From a bacterium YEK0313 (GTDB lineage: Bacteria; Pseudomonadota; Alphaproteobacteria; Rhizobiales; Phreatobacteraceae): a stretch of DNA of 64,000 nucleotides. Each line of letters opens with the position of its first letter. The first letter of the stretch is position 1. Under the pieces are notes generated by a model. The model saw nothing but the letters and a program-made list of their open reading frames with translations. It was not told the DNA's origin and did not search any database. The stretch covers positions 4,740,615-4,804,614 of the forward strand of contig CCMO02000001.1 in the NCBI GenBank assembly GCA_000751295.2. The letters run 5' to 3'. The position numbers were made by a program, and so were the translations under genes. Below are positions 10,047 through 19,262 of the stretch, piece after piece.

Positions 10047-11636
10047 TCAGCTCCGCTTGACGTTCCAGAAGACCGGGCTGCCGTTGAGCACGCCGCTCAG
10101 GTTGCTGCGGAACGCGGTCGGGAAGAACAGCTGGCCGAGCGGCACATAGGGCACCTCCTGGAAGGCCAGCGTCTGGATCCGCCGCGCGATCTCCTTCTGC
10201 GCGGCGAGGTCCGGCGCCTTGAACCAGTCCTCGCGCAGCGTCTCGAGCGCCGGAATGGTCGGCCAGCCGGGGCCGGCCGCGCGGCCATTGGCGCGCAGGA
10301 AGGCATGGCCCGCCGGGGTGAACATGTCGGTGCCGCTCCAGAACGTGTGGTAGACGTTCCAGCCACCCTGTTCGACCGGCTCGGTCTTGGCGCGGCGCTG
10401 CACCAGCGTGCCCCAGTCGCTGAGCTGGTAGTCGACATTGAAGCCCATCTTGCCGAGCAGGTCGGCGCCGATGTCGGACACCGCGCGCGAGGCGGCGATG
10501 TCGGAGGCGCCGAGCACCACGACCTTCTCGCCCTTGTAGCCGGCGGCGGCGATCGCCTGGCGCGCGGCGGCGATGTCGCGCGGCCGGGTCAGGACCTCCA
10601 TGCCGGCATCGGTCGCCAGCGGCGTGCCGGGGCAGAACACGCCGACGCCGTCCTTCCAGAGGCTGGCATCGCTCGTCTGCGCCTGCATGAAGTCGGCCTG
10701 CGAGACATAGCTCAGCACGGCCCGGCGCAGCGCCGGATTGTCGAATGGCGGCACCAGGTGGTTGAGCCGCATCGTCGCGATCCAGCCGGTCGGGTCGATC
10801 ACCTTGGTGGTGACGTCGCGCAGCCGCTTCACCGCCGGCAGGAGATCGGTGTCCGGCGTATACCACCAGTCGATCTCGCCATTGCGGATCGCCCCGAGCA
10901 CGGTGTTGGCATCGGGCATGATGCGCCATTCGACGCGTTCGAAATGGGCGACCTTCGGCCCGGCGGTCCAGTCCGCCGTGCCCGACGAACGCGGCACGTA
11001 GTCGGCGAAGCGCTGATAGGCCATCAGCGCACCCGGCACCCGTTCGCCTGCGAGGAAGCGATAGGGACCGGAACCGACCATTTCGGTGATCCGTTCGGTC
11101 GGCGAGGTCTGTGCGAGCCGCTCCGGCATGATCGCGCAGATCGAGGGCGAGGATTTGCCGAGCGCGTCGGGCAGCAGCGGAAAGGCATGCTTCAACCGGA
11201 AGCGGATGGTCTTGTCGTCGGGCGCGGCCAGCTCGTCGGTCGCCGCCATCAGGGCCTGCCCGAAGGCATCGCGCGCGCCCCAGCGGCGGATGCTGGCCAC
11301 GCAGTCGCGGGCCAGGACCCTCGTGCCGTCGTGGAATTTCAGGCCGTCGCGCAAGGTGAGCGTCCACAGCTTGCCGTCGTCGCCGGTCAGCGCGCCCTCC
11401 AGCATCTGCGGCGTCATGCGATAATTGCCGTCCATGCCGAACAGGGTGTCGAACACCAGGAAGGCGTGGTCGCGCGTCGGATAGGTGGTGGTCCAGATCG
11501 GATCGAGCACCGAGACGTCCGTCTGCGGCACGAATTTGAGGACATTGGCGCCCTGGGCAAGGCCGACCGAGGGCGCGGCCAGCGCGGCCGCCGTGGCGCC
11601 GAGAAAATGACGACGGTTCAGAGCCTTGCCTGCCAT
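10047..11636 (-). CDS. ABC transporter substrate-binding protein, peptide/nickel family (orphan)
   Basis: A 529-residue periplasmic solute-binding protein of family 5 (SBP_bac_5, DppA/OppA type). The start at 11636 has an AGGAGGA site and gives a signal peptide with a twin-arginine pattern (NRRHFLGATAAALAAPSVGLAQ), so Tat export is likely. Body motifs include TDVSVLDPIWTTTYPTRDHAFLVFDTLFG, LRDGLKFHDGTRV and GSGPYRFLAGE, all family-typical. No permease or ATPase genes are adjacent, so the transporter partners must lie elsewhere. It reads towards azoR and is convergent with it (12 bases apart). Ligand is unknown. Confidence 0.88.
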   Translation of the reverse strand: MAGKALNRRHFLGATAAALAAPSVGLAQGANVLKFVPQTDVSVLDPIWTTTYPTRDHAFLVFDTLFGMDGNYRMTPQMLEGALTGDDGKLWTLTLRDGLKFHDGTRVLARDCVASIRRWGARDAFGQALMAATDELAAPDDKTIRFRLKHAFPLLPDALGKSSPSICAIMPERLAQTSPTERITEMVGSGPYRFLAGERVPGALMAYQRFADYVPRSSGTADWTAGPKVAHFERVEWRIMPDANTVLGAIRNGEIDWWYTPDTDLLPAVKRLRDVTTKVIDPTGWIATMRLNHLVPPFDNPALRRAVLSYVSQADFMQAQTSDASLWKDGVGVFCPGTPLATDAGMEVLTRPRDIAAARQAIAAAGYKGEKVVVLGASDIAASRAVSDIGADLLGKMGFNVDYQLSDWGTLVQRRAKTEPVEQGGWNVYHTFWSGTDMFTPAGHAFLRANGRAAGPGWPTIPALETLREDWFKAPDLAAQKEIARRIQTLAFQEVPYVPLGQLFFPTAFRSNLSGVLNGSPVFWNVKRS

Positions 11637-11763
11637 GGACGCCGTTCCTCCTGAAAGTCCGATCAAGCCCCGCCCGCCGGGCGCGGCCAACTGTTGGTCG
11701 CAACGGCGCGGCTTGTAAACGGCCGGCGGCCGCAGGCGACCCATGCGCGTTCCGGTCGCGGCC

Positions 11764-12216
11764 TCAGCCCGCCCAGCGCTCTGCCGCGCTGTCGTCGGCG
11801 CTGTTCGCATCGACCCAGACACCGCCCGAGGCCTTTTCCTCGAACTTCCAGAACGGCGCGCGCGTCTTCAGGTAGTCCATCAGGAATTCCGCCGCCTGGA
11901 AGGCCGCCTCGCGATGGGCGGAGAGCGTGACGACCAGCACGATATTGTCGCCCGGCACCAGCCGGCCGTGGCGGTGCACGATCAGCACGTCCTGCAGCGG
12001 CCAGCGCCCGCGGGCTTCCGCCTCGATCCTTTCAAGCTCGGCCATCGCCATGGCCTCGTAGGTCTCCAGCGTCATGGCGCCGATCGTCTCGCCACGGGTC
12101 TCGCCGCGGCAGAGCCCGGCAAAGGTCACCACCGCGCCGACATCGGGCCGGCCGGCCGTCAGCCGCCGTACCTCGGCGCCCTGGTCGAAATCCTCGCGCT
12201 GGACCCGTACCGCCAT
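11764..12216 (-). CDS. moaE: Molybdopterin synthase catalytic subunit MoaE
   Basis: A 150-residue protein that, with the small sulphur carrier MoaD, inserts sulphur into precursor Z to make molybdopterin. Family features are VGAVVTFAGLCRG near the N-terminus, TLETYEAMAMAELERIEAEA, the HRHGRLVPGD segment and the C-terminal KTRAPFWKFEE lysine motif of the active site. The ATG at 12216 starts at MAVRVQ; a longer open frame upstream is not supported. moaD is not beside it, although many relatives keep moaD-moaE together. The product is relevant to the molybdenum hydroxylase encoded at 29-33 kb. Confidence 0.92.
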   Translation of the reverse strand: MAVRVQREDFDQGAEVRRLTAGRPDVGAVVTFAGLCRGETRGETIGAMTLETYEAMAMAELERIEAEARGRWPLQDVLIVHRHGRLVPGDNIVLVVTLSAHREAAFQAAEFLMDYLKTRAPFWKFEEKASGGVWVDANSADDSAAERWAG

Positions 12217-12377
12217 GTCGCTCTCCACAGAACCTCGTCCCTTGAAGTAGCAATCCGCGCGCGCCGGCGCGAGGGCCGGTTCGTCAGGTTGATGAGCAGG
12301 CCGTTCAGCGTTCCGACAGTTCCGCGCGCTTAGGCTGAGGCACGATTGCCGTCCCGATCCGCCGCAGGGAGCAGCCG

Positions 12378-13803
12378 ATGGCGACCCCACAGCCCGATGC
12401 CGCACGGTTCGCCCTCGCCCGTTTCGGCCTCGGCGTCAGGGCGAGCCAGAGCGAGGCCGATCTCAGGGCCATCGGCCGCGATCCGCGCGGCGCCCTGATC
12501 GCCGAGCTCGAAGCTCCCGCCGCCCAGCTCTCCGCCGAGCTGAAGAGCTCGGACGAGGCCGGGGCGATCCTGCGCACCCTGCAAATGCAGCAGCGCCAGG
12601 CCCGGGCGGCGGCCGCGAGTACCGTTGCCGCGCCGGCCATGCCGGCCACGCCCGGCACCGGCGGCAGCCACACCGGGGGCACCGGCCGGGCGGCCGCCGC
12701 CCACGCCGGTCGAGGAGATCATCCGGGCCGAGCTCGCCTCCCGCTATGCCACGGCCTGCGAGGCCGATCTCGGCCTCAACGAACGCCTCGTCTGGTTCTG
12801 GTCGAACCATTTCTGCATTTCCGCCGACAAGGGCGGTCTCGTCAGGATCATGGCCGGCGCCTATGAGCGCGAAGTGATCCGCCGCCATCTCGCCGACGAT
12901 TTCGGCGCCATGCTGATGGCTTCGGCCCGGCATCCGGCCATGCTGCTCTATCTCGACAATGGCCGTTCCGTCGGCCCCAACTCGCCGGCCGGGCGCCGGC
13001 AGAACCGGGGACTCAACGAAAATCTCGCCCGCGAGATCCTGGAGCTGCACACGCTCGGCGTGCGCACCGGCTATGCGCAGCACGACGTGACGGCCTTCGC
13101 CGCGGTGCTGACGGGATGGACGATGAGCAACCCGGGCGACGCCGACGCCCTGCCCTTCCGTTTCCGCTTCAACCCGCGCACCCACGAGCCGGGCCCGAAG
13201 ACCGTGCTCGGCTCGACCTATCCGGAGGGCGAGGCCGGCGGCCTGCGACTGCTCGCCGATCTCGCCGTGCATCCGGCCACGGCCCGGCACGTCGCGACCA
13301 AGCTCGTCAGGCATTTCATCGCCGATGATCCACCGGCGGCACTGGTCGCCACGGTCGAGGCCGCCTTTCTCAGGAGCCGCGGCCGGCTGCGCCCCACCGT
13401 CAGGGCCTTGATCGAGGCGCCCGAGGCCCTCGCGGCGCCGCCGGCCAAGCTCCGGCTGCCGGCCGAATGGATCGTCGCCCTGCATCGCGGACTCGGCCTC
13501 GGCCCCGAGCCGCAGCGGCTCCAGCGCAGCCTGACCATTCTCGGACAGCCGACCTGGCGTGTCCCCTCGCCGCAGGGCTGGCCGGACGAGACCGCGCCCT
13601 GGATGGACGGGCTGGTGCAGCGTGTCGACATCGCCCATCTCGCGGTCCGCGGCGCCCGCCTGTCCGGCCCGCCCGTTGCCGTCGCCGAACAGCTGCTTGG
13701 CACGGGCGCGAGCGAAGCGACCGCCGAGGCGATCCGGCGCGCCGAAACGCCCCAGCAGGCGCTGACCATCGCGGTCATGTCGCCCGAATTCCTGAGGAGG
13801 TGA
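12378..13803 (+). CDS. DUF1800 protein, apparent frameshift
   Basis: A secreted-system protein of DUF1800 (COG5267), often about 460-500 residues. The N-terminal part is read from the ATG at 12378 (ARFALARFGLGVRASQSEADL) and the C-terminal part in the next frame, from the 12.6 kb region to the stop at 13803. It includes ERLVWFWSNHFCIS, RGLNENLAREILELHTLGV and QHDVTAFAAVLTGW, the hallmark motifs. The two halves meet in an Ala/Pro/Gly-rich linker between about 12600 and 12700, where one extra base or two missing bases would explain the frame change. The stop overlaps the ribosome-binding site of the downstream DUF1501 gene, so the two are translationally linked. Function is unknown. Confidence 0.75.
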
Positions 13804-13805
13804 AG

Positions 13806-15062
13806 ATGCGCGCGCCGCTGCCCTCGGGCACCCACGCCGTCGAATCCGGCAGCGACCATCATTGCGAAAGCCGGCTCGACCTGTCGCGCCGCGCCTTTCT
13901 CGGCGCCACCGGCCTCATGTTCGCCTGGAGCGCGGCGCCGCGCCTCGCCCGCGCCGAAGGCCGCGACCCACGCCTCCTCGTCGTGGTGCTGCGCGGTGCG
14001 CTCGACGGCCTGTCGGTCGCCGCGCCGCTGCAGGATCCGGCCTATGCCGCGCTGCGCGGTTCGATCGCGCTCGGCGCGGACGGCGCGAGCCCGGCGCTGC
14101 CGCTCGACGGCTTTTTCGCGCTGCATCCGGCCATGCCGCAGCTCCATGCGCTCTATGGCGCCCGGGACGCCCTGATCGTTCACGCGGTCGCCAGCCCCTA
14201 TCGCGAACGCTCGCATTTCGACGGGCAGGATCTGCTCGAGAGTGGCACGGAAAAGCTCGGCTTCCACGAGTCCGGCTGGCTGAACCGGGCGCTCGATACG
14301 CTCGCTCCCGGCGAGCGGATCGCGCACCGGCCGGCCCTCGGCGTCGGCCCGCTCGTGCCGCTGGTCGCCCGCGGCCGGGCGCCGGTCGTCGCCTGGCAGC
14401 CGCAGAGCCTGCCGCCCGCGGGCGATGACCTGACCGGACGGCTGATCGGCCTCTACCGCCAGACCGACCCGGCCCTGGCGGCCATCCTCGAACGGCGTTC
14501 AGACCGCGATCCCGGCCGGACCGCGGCCACCGGCATGCGGCGCCAGGCCGCCTATGTCGTCCAGGCCCTGTCGGGCGCGGCCGCCTTCCTCGCGCGGCCG
14601 GACGGACCGCGCATCGGCGCGCTCGCGCTCGACGGGTTCGATACCCACGCCAACGAGGGCGGCGCCACCGGCCAGCTCGCCGGACGGCTCGCCGCCATCG
14701 ACCAGGCGCTGGGCGAGGCCAAGGCGGCTCTCGGCAAGGCCTGGCGCGAAACCGTGATCCTCTTCGTCACCGAGTTCGGCCGCACCGCCCGCGTCAACGG
14801 CACCGACGGCACCGATCACGGCACGGCGACCGTCGCCCTGCTCGTCGGCGGCGCTGTCAAGGGCGGCCGCGTCGTCGCCGACTGGCCGGGTCTTGCCCCG
14901 GCCGATCTTCACGAAGGCCGCGACCTGAAGCCGACGACGGATCTGCGCGCCGTCCTCAAGGGCGTGCTGCGCGACCACCTGCGGGCCGATCCGCATAGGC
15001 TGGCCGAAACCGTCTTCCCCGGCAGCCTCGCGGTGCGACCCATGGACGGGCTCGTCGGCTGA
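13806..15062 (+). CDS. DUF1501 sulphatase-like secreted protein
   Basis: A 418-residue protein of DUF1501 (COG4102), an alkaline-phosphatase/sulphatase-fold family. The GAGGAGG site that ends at the DUF1800 stop supports the ATG at 13806. The N-terminus has a twin-arginine signal (LSRRAFLGATGLMFAW) after about 25 residues. Motifs seen are VVLRGALDGLSVAAPL, DGFFALHPAMPQLHALY, SHFDGQDLLESG, DGFDTHANEGG and VTEFGRTARVNGTDGTDHGTAT, all family-typical. The DUF1800-DUF1501 gene pair recurs in many bacteria and probably forms an exported functional unit; the substrate is not known. Confidence 0.88.
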   Translation: MRAPLPSGTHAVESGSDHHCESRLDLSRRAFLGATGLMFAWSAAPRLARAEGRDPRLLVVVLRGALDGLSVAAPLQDPAYAALRGSIALGADGASPALPLDGFFALHPAMPQLHALYGARDALIVHAVASPYRERSHFDGQDLLESGTEKLGFHESGWLNRALDTLAPGERIAHRPALGVGPLVPLVARGRAPVVAWQPQSLPPAGDDLTGRLIGLYRQTDPALAAILERRSDRDPGRTAATGMRRQAAYVVQALSGAAAFLARPDGPRIGALALDGFDTHANEGGATGQLAGRLAAIDQALGEAKAALGKAWRETVILFVTEFGRTARVNGTDGTDHGTATVALLVGGAVKGGRVVADWPGLAPADLHEGRDLKPTTDLRAVLKGVLRDHLRADPHRLAETVFPGSLAVRPMDGLVG

Positions 15063-15075
15063 GCGCGGCGGCCGC

Positions 15076-15696
15076 TCAAGGTTCCGGCCGCCAGGCCATG
15101 TCGACATGGTCGGGACGAGCCGCGACACGCTCGATCCAGGCCCGCACCGCCGGGAAGGGCTGAAGGCTGACCTCCGCCTCCTCGGCGACATGGGTGTTGG
15201 CATAGAGGGCGATGTCGGCGAGCGTGAAGGCTTCGCCGGCAATATAGGTCTGGTGCCGGAGCTGGTCCTCCATGCGCGTCAGCGCCGCCTCGGCCTGTTC
15301 CATCCAGTCGTCGATCAGGTCGCGCTTCAGCTCGCGCCCGCCGGGGATCAGGCTCATCCAGAATCGCGCCTCGCCAATCGAGGGATGATGCGAGTTCTGT
15401 TCGAAGAACATCCATTGCATCATCCGCGCCCGCGCGATCTTGTCGGCGGGCACCAGCCAGCTGTCTTCGCCGAGATAGAGCAGGATGGCGTTCGATTCGA
15501 TCAGCACGGTGCCGTCGCCGAGCTGCAGCACGGGCACGCGGCCGCGCGGATTGAGCGCCAGGAATTCCGGCGTCCGCGTATCGCCGCGCCTGATGTCGAC
15601 ATCCTTCAGGACGAAGGGCAGGCCGAGATGGGCCAGCGCGAGGCGCACCTTGTAGCAGTTGGCCGAGCGCTGCATGGCATGAAGGGTCAAGGTCAT
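15076..15696 (-). CDS. Glutathione S-transferase family protein
   Basis: A 206-residue protein with a thioredoxin-like N-terminal domain (MQRSANCYKVRLALAHLGL, cis-Pro region RGRVPVLQLGDGTVLIESNAILLYLG) and an all-helical C-terminal domain. The S-x-N-C-Y-K segment suggests a cysteine or serine in the glutathione site. Length is typical for bacterial GSTs. It converges on the DUF1501 gene, 13 bases apart, and stands alone, so the substrate cannot be given. Confidence 0.88.
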   Translation of the reverse strand: MTLTLHAMQRSANCYKVRLALAHLGLPFVLKDVDIRRGDTRTPEFLALNPRGRVPVLQLGDGTVLIESNAILLYLGEDSWLVPADKIARARMMQWMFFEQNSHHPSIGEARFWMSLIPGGRELKRDLIDDWMEQAEAALTRMEDQLRHQTYIAGEAFTLADIALYANTHVAEEAEVSLQPFPAVRAWIERVAARPDHVDMAWRPEP

Positions 15697-15759
15697 ATCG
15701 TTCGATATACCGAACGTTGTGGCGGAAGTCCGGCGAAAAGTCCGGGCGAGCCGCGCGGA

Positions 15760-16806
15760 TCAGCCCCGCCGGCCGCCGATCGCGCTGAGATCGAGATAGC
15801 GCATGCGCTTGATCTCGCGCCGCGCATCCGAAATCGAATCGACCACCAGCCCGCACACCAGCATGAGAAAGGCGAGCTGCATGATCGCAGCGGCCAGGAT
15901 GGCGGTCGGAAAGCGCGGCACGAGACCGGTCTCGAGCCACGTCTGGACGATGGGTGCGGCAAGACCAAGGCTCGTTGAGGCCAGTCCGCAGGCAATGAGC
16001 CCATAGAAGCGGAACGGGTGGACCGTCCGGAACATGTTGACCAGCGTCCAGAGGATGCGCGCGCCGTCCCGATAGGTCTTCAGCTTGGAGTGGGAGTTGT
16101 CCGGACGCCGGCCATAGGGCAGCGGGATCTCGTCGGTCCGAAGCTTCAGTTCGAGCGCATGGACGGTCAGCTCGGCCTCGACCTCGAAGCCGGAGGAGGA
16201 TGCGGGGAACGACTTGGCGAACCGCCGGGAGAACACGCGATAGCCCGAAAAAATATCCTTGAAGGGCGAAGCGAACATCCACAGCGTGATGCGGTTGAAC
16301 AGGCGGTTGCCGAAGCGGTGGCCGCGCCGATAGGCCGCCTCGGCTGCCTCCACGCGGGCGCCGACGACCATGTCGAGCTGGCCGTCGATCAGCCTGTCGA
16401 TCAGTGCCGGCGCGGCGGTCGGGTCATAGGTCATGTCGCCGTCGGCCATGACGTAGACGTCGGCGTCGATATCCGCGAACATGCGCCGGACGACATTGCC
16501 TTTGCCCTGATAGGCCTCGTGCCGGACGACGGCCCCGGCCGATCGCGCGATCTCGGCCGTGCCGTCGGTCGAATTGTTGTCATAGACATAGATGACCGCC
16601 GCCGGCAGCGCGGCCCGGAAGGCCTGCACGGTCTCGGCGATCGTCGCCGCCTCGTTGAAGCACGGCAGGAGCACGGCCACCGCGATGGACGCGGAGGCCT
16701 CGGCGCCGAGGCGCCGCGCGAGATCGTCCTGCAGGGCCTTGGCGGGTCCTGGATCGGGCGCGCCGGCAACGCCGGCCGCCGGCCTCTTGACGGCACGTTC
16801 AGCCAC
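15760..16806 (-). CDS. GT2 family glycosyltransferase, polyprenyl-phosphate-sugar synthase type
   Basis: A DPM1/GtrB-like enzyme that probably transfers a sugar from a nucleotide donor to polyprenyl phosphate at the inner membrane. Motifs are VLLPCFNEAATIAETV, YVYDNNSTDGTAE, the DxD-type VMADGDMTYDP, FSGYRVFSRRF and two C-terminal membrane helices (FYGLIACGLASTSLGLA and AILAAAIMQLAFLMLVCGLVV). I chose the GTG at 16806, which has a GGAGG site seven bases upstream and overlaps the upstream gene by eight bases; an ATG at 16836 is also possible. It is in one operon with the GT87-type gene, which would use its lipid-linked sugar. Confidence 0.85.
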   Translation of the reverse strand: MAERAVKRPAAGVAGAPDPGPAKALQDDLARRLGAEASASIAVAVLLPCFNEAATIAETVQAFRAALPAAVIYVYDNNSTDGTAEIARSAGAVVRHEAYQGKGNVVRRMFADIDADVYVMADGDMTYDPTAAPALIDRLIDGQLDMVVGARVEAAEAAYRRGHRFGNRLFNRITLWMFASPFKDIFSGYRVFSRRFAKSFPASSSGFEVEAELTVHALELKLRTDEIPLPYGRRPDNSHSKLKTYRDGARILWTLVNMFRTVHPFRFYGLIACGLASTSLGLAAPIVQTWLETGLVPRFPTAILAAAIMQLAFLMLVCGLVVDSISDARREIKRMRYLDLSAIGGRRG

Positions 16807-18022
16807 GGACCGGCCTCCATTCCTGCGATGCGACATGTGCCTTCGAGCCGGCCGCGCGCATGGCCAGGAAGGCGAAGAACACGGCCATGCCGGCGACGCC
16901 CACCGGCAGGCCGGTATGCATCATGACCGGCCGGGCCATGAGCGGCAGCAGCCAGACGCAGGCAAGCAGGCTCTTCTCATAGTCGGCGAAGCCCCTGTCG
17001 ACACCGTGTGCGACCGCGAAGGCGATGGCCGGACCGAGCAGCGCCATGTCGTAGTCGAGGCAGTAGGGCGTTGCGAGCAGCGCGCCGACAGCCGTCATGG
17101 CGGCGACGATGCGCCGGTCCGCGCCGCGGAAGCCGGCGAGCGCCAATGCCAGCAGGACGGCGCCCGTGACGAGGAGTTGCCCGCCATAGGCGACCGGCAG
17201 CGGCGCGCCGAACGAGCGGAGCGCCGAAAATGTCGACTGGATCTTGTACCAGCCCGTGCTGCCCTCCTCGAGGATGACCGCGCGGGTGAACTCCGCGCCT
17301 TTCAGGAAGGCGTGCCAGACATCCATGCCGAGCCAGGCGGTCGCCGCCGCCGTCAGCCCGAGAACGGTCGCGGCGGCGGCCAGGGCCGCCCGCCAGTGGC
17401 CGCCGGCGACCATCACGACCGGCAGCACCAGGCCGAATTGCGGCTTGTAGGCGAGCAGGCCGATGAGCAGGCCGGCGACGATCGGCCGGCGCTCGAGCAG
17501 AAGCAGGCCAAAGCCGAGAAGGCCGGCGGTCAGGAACGAATTGTGGCCGTGGCCGACCGTCACCAGCACCGCGGGAAAACCGACCGCCACGAGCGTCACG
17601 CCGGCAAGCGGCGGGCTGATGGCGCGGATCGCAGCGAGATAAAGGGCAAAGGTCGTCGCCTGCCAGACGGCCAGCGCCTGCAGGTAGGGCAGGAGCGCGA
17701 GAAGGGCGGCGATCGCCAGGAAAAAGGGCGGATAGTGCCAGCCATAGACGTCGATGCCGGGATTGCCGTGGACCTGGCGCTGGAAGGCAAAATGTGTCGC
17801 GGGATCGAACAGGCCGGTCGCGTCGCCGGCGAGCAGCATGCGGCCGGCGGTCCAGACGCCCGAGAAATCCGTGCCGATCGGCCGGCCGAAACGGTCGGCC
17901 ATGCCCTGCCCGGTCGTCCAGACGACGACGAGGGCCGCAAAGCCCAGGACCGCGACGAGCGCGGAATAGACGCGCGCCCGCTCCGCGGTGAGCCAAGCGC
18001 CGGTCCGGATCGCGTCGAGCAT
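16799..18022 (-). CDS. GT87 (DUF2029) polytopic membrane glycosyltransferase
   Basis: A 407-residue multi-pass protein of family GT87 (DUF2029), a GT-C enzyme class that uses polyprenyl-phosphate mannose or a similar lipid sugar outside the membrane. Characteristic features are a periplasmic loop after the first helix (GRPIGTDFSGVWTAGRMLLAGDA, with the acidic DFSG), then VYGWHYPPFFLAIAALLALLP, FVVVWTTGQ-type helices and about ten hydrophobic segments. Its stop overlaps the start of the GT2 gene by eight bases, so both are translated together. Role is probably surface polysaccharide or lipid glycosylation (inference). Confidence 0.82.
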   Translation of the reverse strand: MLDAIRTGAWLTAERARVYSALVAVLGFAALVVVWTTGQGMADRFGRPIGTDFSGVWTAGRMLLAGDATGLFDPATHFAFQRQVHGNPGIDVYGWHYPPFFLAIAALLALLPYLQALAVWQATTFALYLAAIRAISPPLAGVTLVAVGFPAVLVTVGHGHNSFLTAGLLGFGLLLLERRPIVAGLLIGLLAYKPQFGLVLPVVMVAGGHWRAALAAAATVLGLTAAATAWLGMDVWHAFLKGAEFTRAVILEEGSTGWYKIQSTFSALRSFGAPLPVAYGGQLLVTGAVLLALALAGFRGADRRIVAAMTAVGALLATPYCLDYDMALLGPAIAFAVAHGVDRGFADYEKSLLACVWLLPLMARPVMMHTGLPVGVAGMAVFFAFLAMRAAGSKAHVASQEWRPVRG

Positions 18023-18080
18023 CGCCGCCTCGCCGTCAAAGATGCCCGAGCATGACAGCGAGGCGCGAAGAAATGGTTAG

Positions 18081-18108
18081 CCCGGCCGGCGGAAGACCAC
18101 CGGCCGGG
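18081..18108 (-). terminator. GC-rich hairpin after the TctC-type gene
   Basis: Read on the minus strand, a perfect 9-bp stem (18081-18089 with 18100-18108) with a ten-base loop follows the gene that ends at 18119. No T-run follows, so it is a possible weak terminator or an mRNA-stabilising hairpin. Confidence 0.35.
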
Positions 18109-18118
18109 GCGCCTTGGC

Positions 18119-19111
18119 TCAGCCTTCCGGCTTGATGTTCGCGGCCTTGATCACCTCGGCCCAGGTGCGCATTTCCTGCTCGTGATAGGGCCGGAAGGCG
18201 TCGGGATCGCGAACGGTGATGGTGAAGCCGAGCTTGGTGATGGCCTCGACCACCGCCGGCCTGGCGAGCGAAGCCAGGATCTCGCGCGACAGCCGGTCGA
18301 GCGCCGGCTTCGGCGTCGCCGCCGGCGCGAAGAAGCCCGTCCAGCTCTCGGCATCGGCATTGGTCACGCCCTGCTCGCGCAGGGTTGCGATGCCGGGAAG
18401 CTGGGCATTGCGCTTCGGGCTGCCGATGGCGATGCCGCGCATCAGGCCGCCCTGGATCTGGGTGAAGACGCTCGCCATGGTGGAATTGGCGACGTCGATC
18501 CGGCCGCCCACCACGTCCTGCACCAGCGGCGTGGCGCCGCGATAGGGCACGTGGGTCATCTGGATACCGGTGCGCACCATGAACAGCTCGGTCGACAGGT
18601 GCGAGCCCGAGCCGATGCCGGTGGAGCCGTAGTTGAGCTCGCCCGGCTTCGACTTGGCGAGCGCGATCAGTTCGGGGATCGTCTTCACCGGCAGGTCGTT
18701 CTTGACCACGAAAATGTGCTCGAAGGCACCGGCGCCGGCGAGCGGCGCGAAATCCTTGATCGCGTCGTAGCCGGGATCCCGCATGAGGAACATGTTGTTC
18801 CCGTGCGTCTGGTTGTTGCCGAAGGTGATGATGTGGCCGTCGGGCTCGCCCTTGGCCACCTGGCGCGTGCCGAGCGCGCCCGAGGCGCCGCCGACATTTT
18901 CCACCACCACGGCCTGGCCGAGCGGTCCGGAAATGTCCTGGGCGACGATGCGGGCGATGCCGTCGGTCGGGCCGCCGGCGGGATAGGCGACCACCATCTT
19001 GATCGGCCGCGAGGGGGCCCAGGGCTGGCCCTGGGCCAGTCCCTGGCGCAGGAAGGCGGGGGCCGCGACAGCCGCGCCGATCAAAGTGAGTGCCGTACGG
19101 CGGGTCGTCAT
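18119..19111 (-). CDS. Tripartite tricarboxylate transporter substrate-binding protein (orphan TctC/Bug)
   Basis: A 330-residue periplasmic protein of the Bug/TctC family. The ATG at 19111 follows a GGGAGG site and starts a signal peptide with a twin-arginine-like pattern (MTTRRTALTLIGAAVAAPAFL). Body motifs WAPSRPIKMVVAYPAGGPTDGIARIVAQ, VVVENVGGASGALGTRQVAK, YGSTGIGSGSHLSTELF, THVPYRGATPLVQDVVGGRIDV are diagnostic. No membrane TctA/TctB genes are nearby, as is usual for the many orphan Bug proteins of Betaproteobacteria and Rhizobiales. Ligand is unknown; organic acids are typical. Confidence 0.92.
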   Translation of the reverse strand: MTTRRTALTLIGAAVAAPAFLRQGLAQGQPWAPSRPIKMVVAYPAGGPTDGIARIVAQDISGPLGQAVVVENVGGASGALGTRQVAKGEPDGHIITFGNNQTHGNNMFLMRDPGYDAIKDFAPLAGAGAFEHIFVVKNDLPVKTIPELIALAKSKPGELNYGSTGIGSGSHLSTELFMVRTGIQMTHVPYRGATPLVQDVVGGRIDVANSTMASVFTQIQGGLMRGIAIGSPKRNAQLPGIATLREQGVTNADAESWTGFFAPAATPKPALDRLSREILASLARPAVVEAITKLGFTITVRDPDAFRPYHEQEMRTWAEVIKAANIKPEG

Positions 19112-19262
19112 GTCAGAGCCTCCCAAAATGATGCCTCCCATCAGGGATTTTCGCTTGTTCACGGCCATGGGCGCGACTAAAGCTCGCGCCCGGATTGCCA
19201 AGCGGCATGGATCTGGTCTTTAGCGGCTTGGCGGAGAAAGTAAAACCTGACGGAGCCCCTCG

